DNA of 60,000 bases. Origin: Cristatella mucedo. Taxonomy: Eukaryota > Bryozoa > Phylactolaemata > Cristatellidae. The stretch covers positions 852,501 to 912,500 of the forward strand of contig WPIO01000115.1 in the NCBI GenBank assembly GCA_009760855.2, in the 5' to 3' direction. This document shows, in pieces, positions 31,860 through 41,689 of the stretch; the stretch's first letter is position 1; the number at the start of each line of letters is the position of its first letter. Under the pieces are notes generated by a model. The model saw nothing but the letters and a program-made list of their open reading frames with translations, was not told the origin of the DNA and did not search any database. The translations under genes were made by a program, and so were the position numbers.

Positions 31860-33490
31860 TGAAACTTTAAAATTTAAAGCGGTCTAGTAAGTTCCAGTGT
31901 GGTTTTGAAGATAAGCAGTATAAAGAGTCAAAATTGCTTACTGTGTATACTGATCTTCATAAGAATACAGTTTTAGGTGGAGTATCCGTGTTTCTTTAGC
32001 TTGATGGGTAGGAAGATTGTAATTTAGTCGACTACCAAATCCGTTTTTGAGCTGCAGCAGTTGCACGTGGCCATCACTGACACAGTGCTGCAACGGTACA
32101 TATCTGACCTCAGCAGGTATCACTGGCACTGCACTGCAAAGGTTCAGGCCCCATTTCAGTGGGAGACATCAGAGTACTGACGTGAATGGACAAGGATCAT
32201 CTGACGTACCTCGGAAATATGGGTTACCTCAGGGCTCGGTGCTGGGTCTGGTTCTTTTAACGATTTTTACTCTCACTCTTGCTGACGAGATAGCCAAGCA
32301 CAATCCAGGCTTTCACTTCTATGCGGACGGCACTTAGTTGTAATAATAATAATAATATTGCACTTGATAAAGCGCCCTCAGAGAACTTAATCTCTTTCTA
32401 GGCGCTTTACATTTGCTACCTTTGCTTAGATCCCTCTTAGCCTTCGACCACCTAAAATTCCCTCACCTCACTTGGTGCATGAATTGATGACATCCTCACG
32501 TAAGTTGACAGCAAATTTCTAAAACTAAACGATGATACAACTAATTTACTAGTTATGGGAAAACCCAGTGTGATTGCCGTATTGCAAAGGCTGACGCTTG
32601 AAATTAGCTCTAACAGCATATATTTTGTTGACTCAGCTCGAAATCTAGGTGTCGTATTCCAAAGCTACCTCTCGTTAGACGACTACATAAGCCCGACAGT
32701 CAAATTCACATATTTTCAGCTTCATAGCATTCCATAAAATCGGGGTTGTATCGGTAAGGATACTACGTCCACGTTGGTCCATGCATTCATGACATCCCGT
32801 ATCGACTTCTGCAACTCACAGCTTACTGGCCTACCAGCATGTGCAATCAGGCGATTGCAGCTGGTGCAAAACTCCACAGCTAGGGTTGTCCATCGTGAGC
32901 GTTGCTGTTGCCACGTTACGCCATTTCTCGCCGACCTGCACTGGCTACTAGTAAAGCAATGCATTGACTTTAAGGTTTTGTCACTCACTTTTAGGTCAAT
33001 CTATTCTTCGGCTCCAGCTCTTAGATATACTCCCCCATCAGGCCAAGCATCGTACCATCTGCTTATCAGAATCTAACCGTCTACAAATACCTTGTACAAA
33101 CCTCAAATCCGTTGGAGACCGTGCATTCAGTTCGTATGCTCCCAAAGCCTGGAACTCTCTCCCGACCTGCGTGAGAACGTCCCCTGACCTGACCACATTA
33201 AAAACAAAACTTGGAAGCACACTTAGTTAGGACAGCCTTAAGTGGGTCCCTGTGATTCGCCCTTGATGTGCTTATGGGTGCCGACACTGTACATGATGCA
33301 ACTAACCACATTGCATGCGGACCCAGTGCATGTCACCCCTAAACATGTTATACATTTTTCTTGTTCAGCAAGCATGATATTACTCTCTATTCAATTTAAT
33401 TTCCCTTTGCAGCAACTGTAAAGCGCCTAGAGTGAGATTGAGTTCTCTGATGGCACTTTATCAAGTGCATTATAGTTATTATTATTATAA
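31860..33490 (+). mobile_element. LINE-A, 1.6-kb copy with complete 3' end
   Basis: From the F-SSVVLKI... equivalent of the GFKANHST block (31890) through motif B (YGLPQGSVLGLVLL at 32220-32260) and FHFYADGT at about 32310, where YADD reads YADG. It is interrupted by a 76-base minus-strand LINE-A tail (32341-32416), resumes with L-FD-SLPS, NLGVVFQSYLSLDDYI, VHAFMTSRIDFCNSQLTGLPA and LLVKQCIDFKVLSL to the ORF end. The 3' UTR, hairpin (33418-33458) and ATTATTATTA tail follow. Several frameshifts. Confidence 0.85.
32341..32416 (-). mobile_element. Minimal LINE-A tail inserted inside another LINE-A
   Basis: Only 76 bases: a TAATAATAAT tail, GCACTTGATAAAG, and the hairpin with its 9-bp stem at 32368-32376 and 32401-32409 and inner AGAGA/TCTCT stem. 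The host LINE-A reading ...CAGTTG | TACCTTTGC is restored when it is removed. It is either an extreme 5'-truncation or evidence that the hairpin plus tail is enough to be copied. No clear target-site duplication. Confidence 0.85.
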
Positions 33491-33549
33491 CATCTTTTGC
33501 ATGTGTATGGAATTTACGGGTAGTGTTCCAAAGTTGCATTGCAATAAGT

Positions 33550-33796
33550 GACCACAAAGGCTTGACAGTCAAGACTGCCTACTTCCTGCAACTATAAATT
33601 AAAAATATTTTGCCCAGTTAAAAATTGATACCTCATCTTAATTGGTCAGTGCATTTGTGACAACACATCTCGAATGGCGTAAATCTGTGCTTGCTCGTCA
33701 AACGGCCAATTCAACTGTGCACTTGCCGTTGATTCACAGCTTTCCATGTAGGCTTTTCTGTTGTGAGCCTTGCCGTTCTCCCATCACGATGATTGT
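33550..33796 (+). mobile_element. LINE-A fragment
   Basis: Encodes the degraded TVKTAYFLQL (33565-33595), SVHL--F-SAFVTTHLE and LFCCEPCRSPITM equivalents in order. Stops where a non-LINE tandem repeat begins. Confidence 0.65.
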
Positions 33797-33798
33797 CC

Positions 33799-34928
33799 GA
33801 GCGAATGCCCGTGAAATGATGCAGGAAAACAAGAGACGGCAAGGATAAATGCACCACTTGACTAGACATGCTTAATTGAAAATCCATAGGTTTCAAAAAG
33901 AAAACTACTGTTAACGGTTTGGTGGGCCAGCATTCTTCTCTGCCCTATAAAAAGTGATAACTAATCCATCTAAGTTCATAGATGTGAGCAACACCCTGCT
34001 CGATCGTCTTAAGGTAACTCATCACAGGGGATCTATGATGAACTGTTCATCGTTTTGACGGTTTGAAAGTAAAGCTTAGAGATAGGCCTAAACCTATTAC
34101 ATAAAAACGTAAGATTAGGCACTAAAAGACAAAGGGATTTTTTAACTTTGGCAGGAGATTTATGCAGAGGTCATATGTGATCAAATTTTACTTAATCGTT
34201 GAGCAAAAGCAAAAAGTGGTCCCCTAAGGTTGCTTCACCATGAACAAAATACTACCTAAGCTGGTTTTTATGTCTTGCTAAAAATCAATAAGGACCGAAC
34301 TGCTAAGTCGCTTAAATGCATTAGTGTGGAAGAGCAGAGCTGGTCGCTGATGCTACTATCACAATATACCATAATTAACCAAGCGAATGCCCATGGAAAG
34401 ATACGGGGAGAACCAGAGAAGATAAGGATAAATGCACCACTTGAATGTACAGGCTGAACTGACTATCCATACTTTTCAAAAAGAAAACTATGGTTCACGT
34501 TTTAGAGGGCTAGCATTCTTCTCTGACCTATTTAAAGCGATAACTAATCCATCTAAGTTTATTAGATGTTCGCGACACCATACTCGGTCGTCCTAACGTA
34601 ACTCATAACAAATGATTCTTGATGAATTTGTCATCGTTTCGAAAATTTGAAATTACAGCATAGACGTAGGCCTAAACCTATCATAGAAAACTTAAGTTTA
34701 GGCACTAAAAGACATAAGGCCTTTTTGCGCTGGGTATGAGATTTATGTAGAGGTCATGCTGATAAATTTTTACTTAGTCTTTGAGCAAAGCTGTCCACTA
34801 AGGTGGCTTCACCGTTAACATATGCTACCTAAGCTAGTTTTTATTTCTTGCTAAAAACCACGAGGGAACGAATTGTTAAGTCGCTCAAATGCATTAGTAT
34901 TGAGGAACAGAGCTGGTCGCTGATGCAT
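33799..34928. repeat. Two-unit direct repeat of about 580 bases
   Basis: Unit 1 (33799-34358) and unit 2 (34381-34928) start with GCGAATGCCC and end with CAGAGCTGGTCGCTGATGC. They share the order GATAAATGCACCACTTGA, TTTCAAAAAGAAAACTA, AGCATTCTTCTCTG, TAGGCCTAAACCTAT, TTTAGGCACTAAAAGACA and GCTACCTAAGCT throughout, at roughly 75% identity. A plus-strand patch at the end of each unit (KSLKCIS-EEQSWSLM, 34301-34352 and 34877-34927) differs mostly by silent or conservative changes. It is preceded by an AG and could be a duplicated exon. Nothing else supports a gene. Confidence 0.85.
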
Positions 34929-34960
34929 CCATAGCCATGTTTGGTATCCTGAAAGCTTGT

Positions 34961-35134
34961 ATTAAAAAATCCTAGCTGATTAAACAGCCTCTTTTTGTAT
35001 AGCGACAGAAGAGCCTCTACGGCTATCACCACCGCTTGCAGTGGCGATAAAGAATCGCCCACCTCAGGAATCGAACCCACGACATCGGGACCGAGGTCGT
35101 GAAAGCAACCGCCTTACCTAGTGTGCCATCACGG
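34961..35134 (-). mobile_element. tRNA-derived SINE, copy 3
   Basis: Full order of head, body and AT-rich tail: A box TGGCACACTAGG (35117-35128), B box GGTTCGATTCC (35067-35077), body with CTTGCAGTGGCGATAAAG. The tail is short (AAAAAAT). It lies 30 bases beyond the second unit of the direct repeat. Non-coding. Confidence 0.85.
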
Positions 35135-35224
35135 AATCGACTACAGATAACTCAAATTTTTCCTCTCAAAGATGGCCTTGGCCGTATCAAGAATTGATAT
35201 GTAAGCAATATTGCTTTCCTGCTA

Positions 35225-35315
35225 TGTCATATTCTGACACTGACCTACAAGGCCAAGGCCACGGCTTGGCTCCTTCGTACATAGCTTTATCAAGTACATT
35301 ATTATTATTATTAGT
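35225..35315 (+). mobile_element. Chimeric junction of LINE-B and LINE-A ends
   Basis: LINE-B C-terminal coding sequence (CTGACCTACAAGGCC to GGCTCCTTCGTACATAGC) switches directly to the last bases of LINE-A (GCTTTATCAAGTACATTATT). It may be a deletion that joined two neighbours, or a template switch during reverse transcription. Confidence 0.6.
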
Positions 35316-35479
35316 AGTATTGTCCAGATCAGTAAGGAAGTAATGCTGCAAAAGAGAACAGAAAGTATAAATATATTTAATAGTTTCTTCTCGATTAGCC
35401 TAAGTGAATCATTCCCATCGCTAATACTATGCTTCATTTAAATTCACTCACACACACATTGATTGTATTTTCTTGTTGT

Positions 35480-36650
35480 CAGAAGAATCACAAAATTGCC
35501 AGATCCGAGTTACAGCAGCCGAATATCCGTGGATTTTAACGTTGACAGGGAACGATCCATAAATTGAAGGGTCCATGTACAATGCTAACCATCAAGAGAA
35601 GTTCTGGCATTTTAATCTAACCGAGTAAAAGCTTTTAAAGACAGGTAATCAGAGCTGACAGATCGTTCTAGTAAAAGTTAGACTTTTGAAAGAAGTCAAC
35701 AATTTTCCGGAGTTAGTTTGTTGAAGCAGGCATACTCGACTATGCAGCAGATGTGGTGCACTAGTTTAATGCTATTTTTTAATAGACTTTGGATTGTCTC
35801 CCGAAGCTAGAATACTTGTTCAGGCATATTTAATTGTATTATAATTTGATTTTCCAACTCTCAAATTTTGGCACTTCATAATAATATATCTCTGCGTCGT
35901 TGCTGTGTTTAGTTAGATAAGGAGAATTTATGAACCACCAATGGAAAATCCTGTCGTAAAGATATCCCTCGACATTTTTGAGAGCTCAGAGCTGAGATAA
36001 TGCTATTTGAGTGCCGGGAGGTGTGAGTTGTCTTTATGCATTGTAAAGTAATAATGTAATATATCTCCGTCTGCAACTACACAATGTCGTAAGGACCGTG
36101 TGGGTGTAAAGCAGGAGATATTTGTATAGGGTACTCACAGCCAATGCGGCTTTCGGTACGCTTTCGGTAGCCAACAGACTTTCTCTCACCCAACAAAGAG
36201 AAAGTGGGAAGCATAGCAGAGTCAGGAGAGCAGTTGAGGTAGTGAATAGCATAGAAGTAGCAGCTCAGGACGGCTGAAAATGATATGCCATAGTCGGCAG
36301 TAGGAGAAATGCTTGCTTTAGCATGCTGTGCCTGAACATTATACTTTGTTGCTTCTTGTAAACTCGATTTTCACATGTTGCTGACCCTTTATTACCAATT
36401 CTCTGAGAGGACATTGTACAGTTCAGGAAAAACATAACTTGAGTTTACTTAAGTCACACTACAAACTTGAATTGCTATTAATATAATCATAATAGTTCCA
36501 AATATATTTGCATAGCCTAAAAATACTGCAGATGTGTACATATCAAGCAAATTAGGACACCACAATTATTACAATGAACTTTAGCTATATCGGCAAGGTT
36601 TAGCAGTCACATTTAGTAACTCTAATCACTGGCTGCTTGTTGAGCTCATA
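35480..36650 (-). other. Duplicated block G1, copy 3 (partial)
   Basis: Aligns with 9510-10560 of copy 1 and is interrupted by a LINE-B tail at 36046-36306. The best coding-like patch lies at about 36400-36475 (minus): FPELYNVLSEN before a donor-like GGTAATA, against FPEVYNSLSDN and GGTGCAA in copy 1. Differences there favour third positions (4, 3, 8), the strongest hint of former coding in the family. Another patch shares a CI-E--CF-K cysteine pattern. Copy 3 ends at about 36650 without the remaining part of the block. Confidence 0.45.
36046..36306 (-). mobile_element. LINE-B 3' tail inserted in block G1 copy 3
   Basis: The complement runs from the ATTACATT-type edge at 36046 through the hairpin, TACCGAAAGCGTACCG and the CTTTCTCTTTG stretch to TGCCGACTATGGC. 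It separates GGTGTGAGTTGTC from TGCTTGCTTTAGC, which are adjacent in copy 1 near 10095. A rough repeat ATGCATTG / AATGCTTG at the edges may be the target-site duplication. Confidence 0.75.
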
Positions 36651-36734
36651 TCGTCTCCATAGAGCCCCTCTGGTCCTGCACATTGATGCCATGGGTACGA
36701 TAAGGGTAGGCTATTTTAGAAATTACGACAGCAA

Positions 36735-38263
36735 GCTTATAGTGATAAGAAACTGCTTTAAACTTAAGTTACCGATAAACTAAATGTTACAGAGAAACTG
36801 AACGGTCGCCTTGCCAAAATTGAACAGGAATGTCGGAAAACTCCTTGGTGCTAAGTGATGATAAACGAACTGCTGCTCATAGGACACCCTAAGAATTTGG
36901 CTGTATTAAAAGGCTTTGGTCTTCTACTAGGTGATGCTGTTATAGGAACAAAGCCACTAGCTCTAAATTTAACTGTCGTTTTCGACAGCTACCTAATTTT
37001 TAAAAGCCTCATTCAGGAGACTGCTTCTACAGCTAGCAATCATGTCCGATCCCTATTTAAGATTAGGAGCTGTCTTCAACAGTGGCATGCAAAAAATTAA
37101 CTAGCTCCTTAGTTTTGTCTCGGCTTGATGATTTTAATTCCCTTTTGGCCATGCTACTAATAAAAGCAACTACTCCACAGCAGCTGGCTCTTAAAATGAC
37201 GGCAAGGCTAGTTTTCAATTCCCAGTGGTGTGATCACATTCTCCTTTGCTAAAAGATCTAGGATGGATGCTGGTTTGTCAAAGGATACAGAGCAAAGTTT
37301 TTACCCTGATCAACGATGCCAGCCACGGCTTGACTTCTTTCTACCCAGCTGAACTGCTGCACTAGTTTCAGCCTCTTCGAGCCCTCAGGTCCGGTATGGA
37401 CAAGATGTTAACTGTTCCATTCCTTCGGGTTTGTCCAAGTAAATAAGGAGTGGGCCTTGGAATGCCATTTACAGCCGGTTGCTATGGGCGGGGCTGGGAA
37501 GCAGAGGCTGGACTAGGCACCCAGCCGATAGAAGGTTTACTCTTTTATGATCTTGTTATACTACCAGTTGGACGTGTGATCTCGAGGGGCGTTTCATTTC
37601 CGGGAAATTTTTACGTTTTATTATTCTCCAGTTATTTTTTGAGGGTCCGTTTATGGCTGAGTTGCTTATATTCGCAGATTTCGCCAGAAAACCACAGTTC
37701 CGGCTCAGTTATTTGTCAAAGAAAATTGTTTTTTGAGCTCAATGTACGACTTCCGGTTAAAACAGGTCTTAAAAATAATGTTATTGACCATGTTCCAGTC
37801 ATCTTACAACCACCAAAACTTGAGCTTGCATTTATAACTAGTTTATCTTTAATACGCGAATTTCGGAAAAATTGACCATTTTTTTGGACCTACCTTACTT
37901 CGAAGGCTACCGCGCTAAAGACCGTTAGCTACTGAAGCTTTAGATCTGTGGGTCCTAGACTGTGGAACTCGCTTTTATAATCCTTAGGCAACGACAAATA
38001 CTCCTTTACTGCCGCCTGCGGCTCATCCTTTTCAGCTGTCCTGAGCTGCTACTTTGAGGCTAATCGCTACCTCAACTGCTCAGATGAATCTGCTATGCTT
38101 CCCACTTTCTCTTTTTTTGCGTGAGACAAAGTCTGTTAGCTACCGAATGTGGACCGAAAGCCGCTTAGGCTGTGAGTGAGCTACAAAAAACTCTCCTGCA
38201 TAGCTCCCATATAGTCCATCTGCCTGTTTGGGGTTACAGACGGATATACATTACATTGCATTA
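36735..38263 (+). mobile_element. LINE-B, 5'-truncated copy with an insertion
   Basis: Starts near the catalytic region and continues with TEKLNGRLAKI, ELLLIGHPKNLAVLKGF, LLLGDAV, VVFDSYLIFKSLIQETA and RSLFKIRSCLQQW (36990-37085). It also has the LGWMLVCQRIQSK and SCTSFSLFEPSGP equivalents. Foreign DNA interrupts it at about 37428-37914. The ORF end and 3' UTR (38000-38263) follow, with CTTTCTCTTTTT, CCGCTTAGGCTGTGAG and a GGATATACATTACATT tail. Confidence 0.82.
37428..37914. mobile_element. Unidentified insertion within LINE-B
   Basis: About 490 bases with no similarity to the LINE or SINE families, placed between ATTCCTT and CTAAAGAC-GTTAGC of the host element. It starts GGGTTTGTCCAAGTAA and ends ACTTCGAAGGCTACCG. 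The ends share a loose inverted match (AAGTAA-AAGG--GG-CC), suggesting a non-autonomous DNA transposon, but no clean terminal repeat or target duplication is visible. A plus-strand frame of 141 codons (37450-37875) crosses most of it, has no recognised domain, and may be chance. Confidence 0.45.
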
Positions 38264-38544
38264 CTCGGGAAGAAGATAAGAAAGGAAGATGATAAGAACA
38301 AGCAATAGAATTTCCTTCTGCAAGTACCAATAGACCAACTGAAAAGCGAGTGCACTAGTATGCCGAAACTTGAGCGAAAACTATGTATGCCCTGATGTAC
38401 CCACTACAATTTTTTACTGAATAATAGGTTAAGTTGATGATGAGTATGCATTTAAATTCAAAATGCTTACACTCTATTATTTAAAATACAACTCCACATC
38501 AGATGCAATCTATTGAATACACGAATGTGAGCTAGATTAATAAA
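38264..38544. other. No recognisable feature
   Basis: Short AT-rich spacer, purine-rich at its left end (AAGAAAGGAAGATGATAAG). Nothing else supported. Confidence 0.3.
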
Positions 38545-38690
38545 TCTCACTCTGCAACTCCATAAAGACACATACAAAATGTGGGTGATGGCAAGAGCAT
38601 TTTCAACTGCATACTAATAGAATACTAGGCTTTCGGTAAGTTGGCTGTGGCTAACCGACTTGGAAGACATCAATAGTAAGTTAAGCATTT
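38545..38690 (-). mobile_element. LINE-B 3' tail remnant
   Basis: The complement keeps the hairpin region (ATTTTGTATGTGTCTTTATGG) and the segment around CCGAAAGCCTAG. Similar decay and right flank to the remnant at 24648-24780. Confidence 0.6.
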
Positions 38691-39339
38691 TGAGCTTTAA
38701 AGGGTCTCGTCTTCAGAAAATCCCAAATGATTGCTACGTTTTTCAATATGAAAAAGGTTTCTGGGATTCAAAAAGTGGCAAATTCGGGTTATTTGGAAAT
38801 AATTAATTTACGTAAAAAATAAATAAATATATTTAAGAAAGATTTAGTTCCAAGCAATTAGCAGTGTATTAAAGTGTCAAATTGGATCAATTGATTAGAA
38901 ACAAATGAAACTATAACCATCTTATCGAACGCTTTGGCTGTATAAAGCTTACTCAAGAGAGTCCAGCCTTAATAATGCCTGAGAGTGCTGGTCAAGCTTC
39001 AGCTTAAAAGCCAGGTTTTCCAGTGGTGAACACTGTGTCGCTGAGAGTGCATAGATTGATGCCGTTGTGGAAGTATGTTCATTGTAGCCGACAGCTGCAG
39101 TGAAACAGCAGTGCTTTTCTTTTAATTATGAATCTTTCGTAGAGTGTGTTTCGGAACTGATGACAGAACAGCAGTATAACACAGTTAGGTAAAAAAACTT
39201 CATGATCAGCAAACCACGATCTGCCACCTGAAAGCCCTCTCGGCCACATAATCTAGACTACTGAGCTTCATCAAGGGCACCGAATCTAGTACGTACTGAA
39301 TGAAGCCATGACGAAGAGAAAGGCAAGGATAATCATTTT
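38691..39339. other. No recognisable feature
   Basis: AT-rich DNA with no open frame of note and no repeat match. Confidence 0.35.
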
Positions 39340-39680
39340 TATCGTACGTTCAAGGCTTCGGGAGTGGATAAGCTGCAGGCACTGTCCACAAGGGTTTCCC
39401 AGTTTTTATATTTACAGCGACAAGATTGGTGTCAGACGAGCAGCTTTCTCGATAACTAAAGCTAATCGTAACGCGTTGCAGGAGTAGTTTTGACAGACAA
39501 ACAGGAGTAAGTGAATAAAGAGATCTCAAAGTGAGGGCTAAAACCTTGAAATGGATATTCTCGTAAATGGGAAACACTGCAGATCAGCGAGAAATAATGC
39601 AGTGTGGCCACTGCGAAACTCATGACAGATTAGCATTGCTGCAGCATATGGCCAGAACTGTTAGAGCTTTGCGAAATTTG
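39340..39680 (-). mobile_element. LINE-A C-terminal fragment
   Basis: The complement encodes NIHFKVLALTLRSLYSLTPV and the adjacent conserved stretches, followed on the right by the degraded LLADLHW region (39570-39600) and SSARLICHE. Heavily mutated, no tail. Confidence 0.65.
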
Positions 39681-40204
39681 CCGATAGTTGATCAAGAGAT
39701 AAGTAGCAGGAGTCGACAGAGGCAGTAATAAATAAATTAAACAACTTATGAGTAGCTTGGAGCTAGCAGGATATATGGGCTGGAAAGATAAAATAAGGTC
39801 GGCAGCAAGGCGAAAAATATCATTGGGATTGATCGTGAAAGTGATCACCACGGTCGTGGATCTATATAATCAACGGGCCTTTGTCAAGGGTCTTATTTTT
39901 GTGAAATGCATTGCATTAGTTCTAGAAGACGATTCACTTGATGCATATGCGAATCATCGCTTAGAATTAGGTCAAAATCGTATTTATGAGCTAATGACTC
40001 CAGCCTCTCAGACACAATGCTGACGAAATGTTGCCCACGTATCTGCATTAACAAAGCTCACAAAATATCGCATAAGTTTCTATTGCTATATCTTCACAAA
40101 CTTAACTTTAGGACTTCCCCCTAGTTCGGATTCAAAGTTGTGAGGTGCTTTCTCATCACGACCTAGGGCAATTGTTTGAGTCCTAAAGCAGGCGATCCTA
40201 TACA
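39681..40204. other. No recognisable feature
   Basis: Includes overlapping short frames on both strands (39748-40023 plus, 39630-39851 minus) with no recognisable domain. Treated as chance. Confidence 0.3.
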
Positions 40205-40365
40205 ACAATAATAATAATAATAATAAAAATAATAATTCATTTGAAGTTACACCCTCAGAGAACGCAATCGCTTTATAGCCGCTTAACATTTGCATTTACA
40301 GGTGTGACTTAAGCTAGATCGAATGATTAGCCGTAGCATGCTCAATAAAAAAACAAGAATAATAT
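40205..40365 (-). mobile_element. LINE-A 3' tail 1 of a four-copy pile-up
   Basis: AATAATAATA tail, hairpin remnant (40245-40290) and the beginning of the 3' UTR. Followed immediately by a second tail. Confidence 0.7.
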
Positions 40366-40374
40366 TAATTATAA

Positions 40375-40621
40375 TATTAAAAATGCATTGATAAAGCGCC
40401 CTCAGAGAATTAAATCTCTCTCGGAGCTTTAAATTTGCAGCAAAATGAAATGCAATCGACTAGTGAGTTTAATCATGCTTGATAAATAAACAAATGAATA
40501 TTAAGATTAGGGGTGACATGCACTGGGTCAGCATGCAAATGTGGTTTGGGCAGCTTGCACAGTGTTAGCACGAATAAGCACATGAAGGACGAATCACAGG
40601 GACCCACTAAATGCTGTCCTA
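40375..40621 (-). mobile_element. LINE-A 3' tail 2 of the pile-up
   Basis: Own AT-rich tail, hairpin (AAAGCGCCCTCAGAG...), 3' UTR with both direct repeats, ending at AATGCTGTCCTAAG, the same truncation region as the copy at 264-524. Confidence 0.8.
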
Positions 40622-41167
40622 AGTACGTGAATAACAAGGTTAGGAATGACATGAAAAGGGTCATCATGGAAGTATCCTCACTGGTACTATGCTCAGTATC
40701 AGCATGCATTAGCACCCACAAGACGAATCACTGCTAGCCGCAAAATACTCTGATCAATAGATGAGTTTCAGTTTCTTTTTAAATGTGGTCGAGCAAGGAC
40801 AGTTCGAGATGAAGGTAGGGAGTGAATTCCATACATTGTAGAGATACAAATAAAGACCCGATTAAAAAAATATGAGGTGGGGTCTCGAAAAGAGTCAGGT
40901 ACGATGATTAGCCTGGTAGGTCAGTTGATCTGATTGGTAGGCCGTAGCCGATGAGTGGCGGTACCCAAAAGTGAGTGACACAATCTTGATGTCAATGCTT
41001 TACTCGACTGGAAGTCAGTGCAGGTTGGCGAGAAGTGGAGAGATTAGGCAACGGAGACGCTCACAACCAAAGAATTGTATAACTGCAGAGTTTTGCACTA
41101 GCTGTAGGTTCCTGATCTCACAGGCCGGTAGACCTGCAAGCAGTGAGTAACAGAAGTCAAGACGAGA
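40622..41167 (-). mobile_element. LINE-A fragment 3 of the pile-up
   Basis: Starts partway through the 3' UTR (GTGAATAACAAGGTTAGG) and continues through the C-terminal coding region to LDFCYSLLAGLPACEIRNLQL near 41100-41160. The missing tail suggests that copy 2 inserted here or a deletion joined them. Confidence 0.75.
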
Positions 41168-41170
41168 TGA

Positions 41171-41300
41171 AGCAATAATAATAATTAAAATGACACAGGT
41201 AGCAATATCGATGCATTTGATATAGCCCCTGAGAGAACTTGGTCTCTTTCTAGGCATTTTACATTTGCTACAAAGGAAGCGCTATCATGTGGTTAGTTGC
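41171..41300 (-). mobile_element. LINE-A 3' tail 4 of the pile-up
   Basis: AATAATAATA tail, hairpin remnant (41225-41265), and a few bases of 3' UTR. Directly abuts a LINE-B tail of opposite orientation. Confidence 0.75.
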
Positions 41301-41302
41301 AG

Positions 41303-41611
41303 GACCTAGACTGTGGAACTCGCTTCCACAATTCTTACTCAACGACAACTACTCTCCAACTGCCGACTCAGGCAAATCTTTTCCAGCGGTCCTAAACTGC
41401 TACTTCTATGCTACTCACTACCTCAACTGCTCTCCTGACTCTGCTATGCTTCCCACTTTCTCTTTGTTGCGTGAGACGAAGTCTGTTGGTTACCGAATGC
41501 CCACCGAAAGCCGCTTAGGCTGTGAGTGGGCTATACAAGACTCTCCCGCGTAACACCCACATGGTCTTTATGACTTTGCGGAGTTACTGACGGAGATACA
41601 TTACATTACTA
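41303..41611 (+). mobile_element. LINE-B 3' end, well preserved
   Basis: Starts at GGACCTAGACTGTGGAACTCG (the GPRLWNSLPQFLLNDN stretch), continues to the ORF end and the 3' UTR with hairpin, ending GGAGATACATTACATTAC. It is closer to the copy at 29690-30000 than to any other, so probably a recent insertion. Confidence 0.85.
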
Positions 41612-41689
41612 ACGACATGACAGCACGTCCTTTGTCACTAACCGTTAGTTATAGCATTTTTTATAAACGACAGAAAAAGCCTGTTGGTA

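Noticed and set aside
37450-37875. 141-codon ORF as a gene
   Set aside because: It lies across an insertion into a dead LINE-B, has no recognised domain, and its start is not supported. It is kept only as an observation within the insertion.
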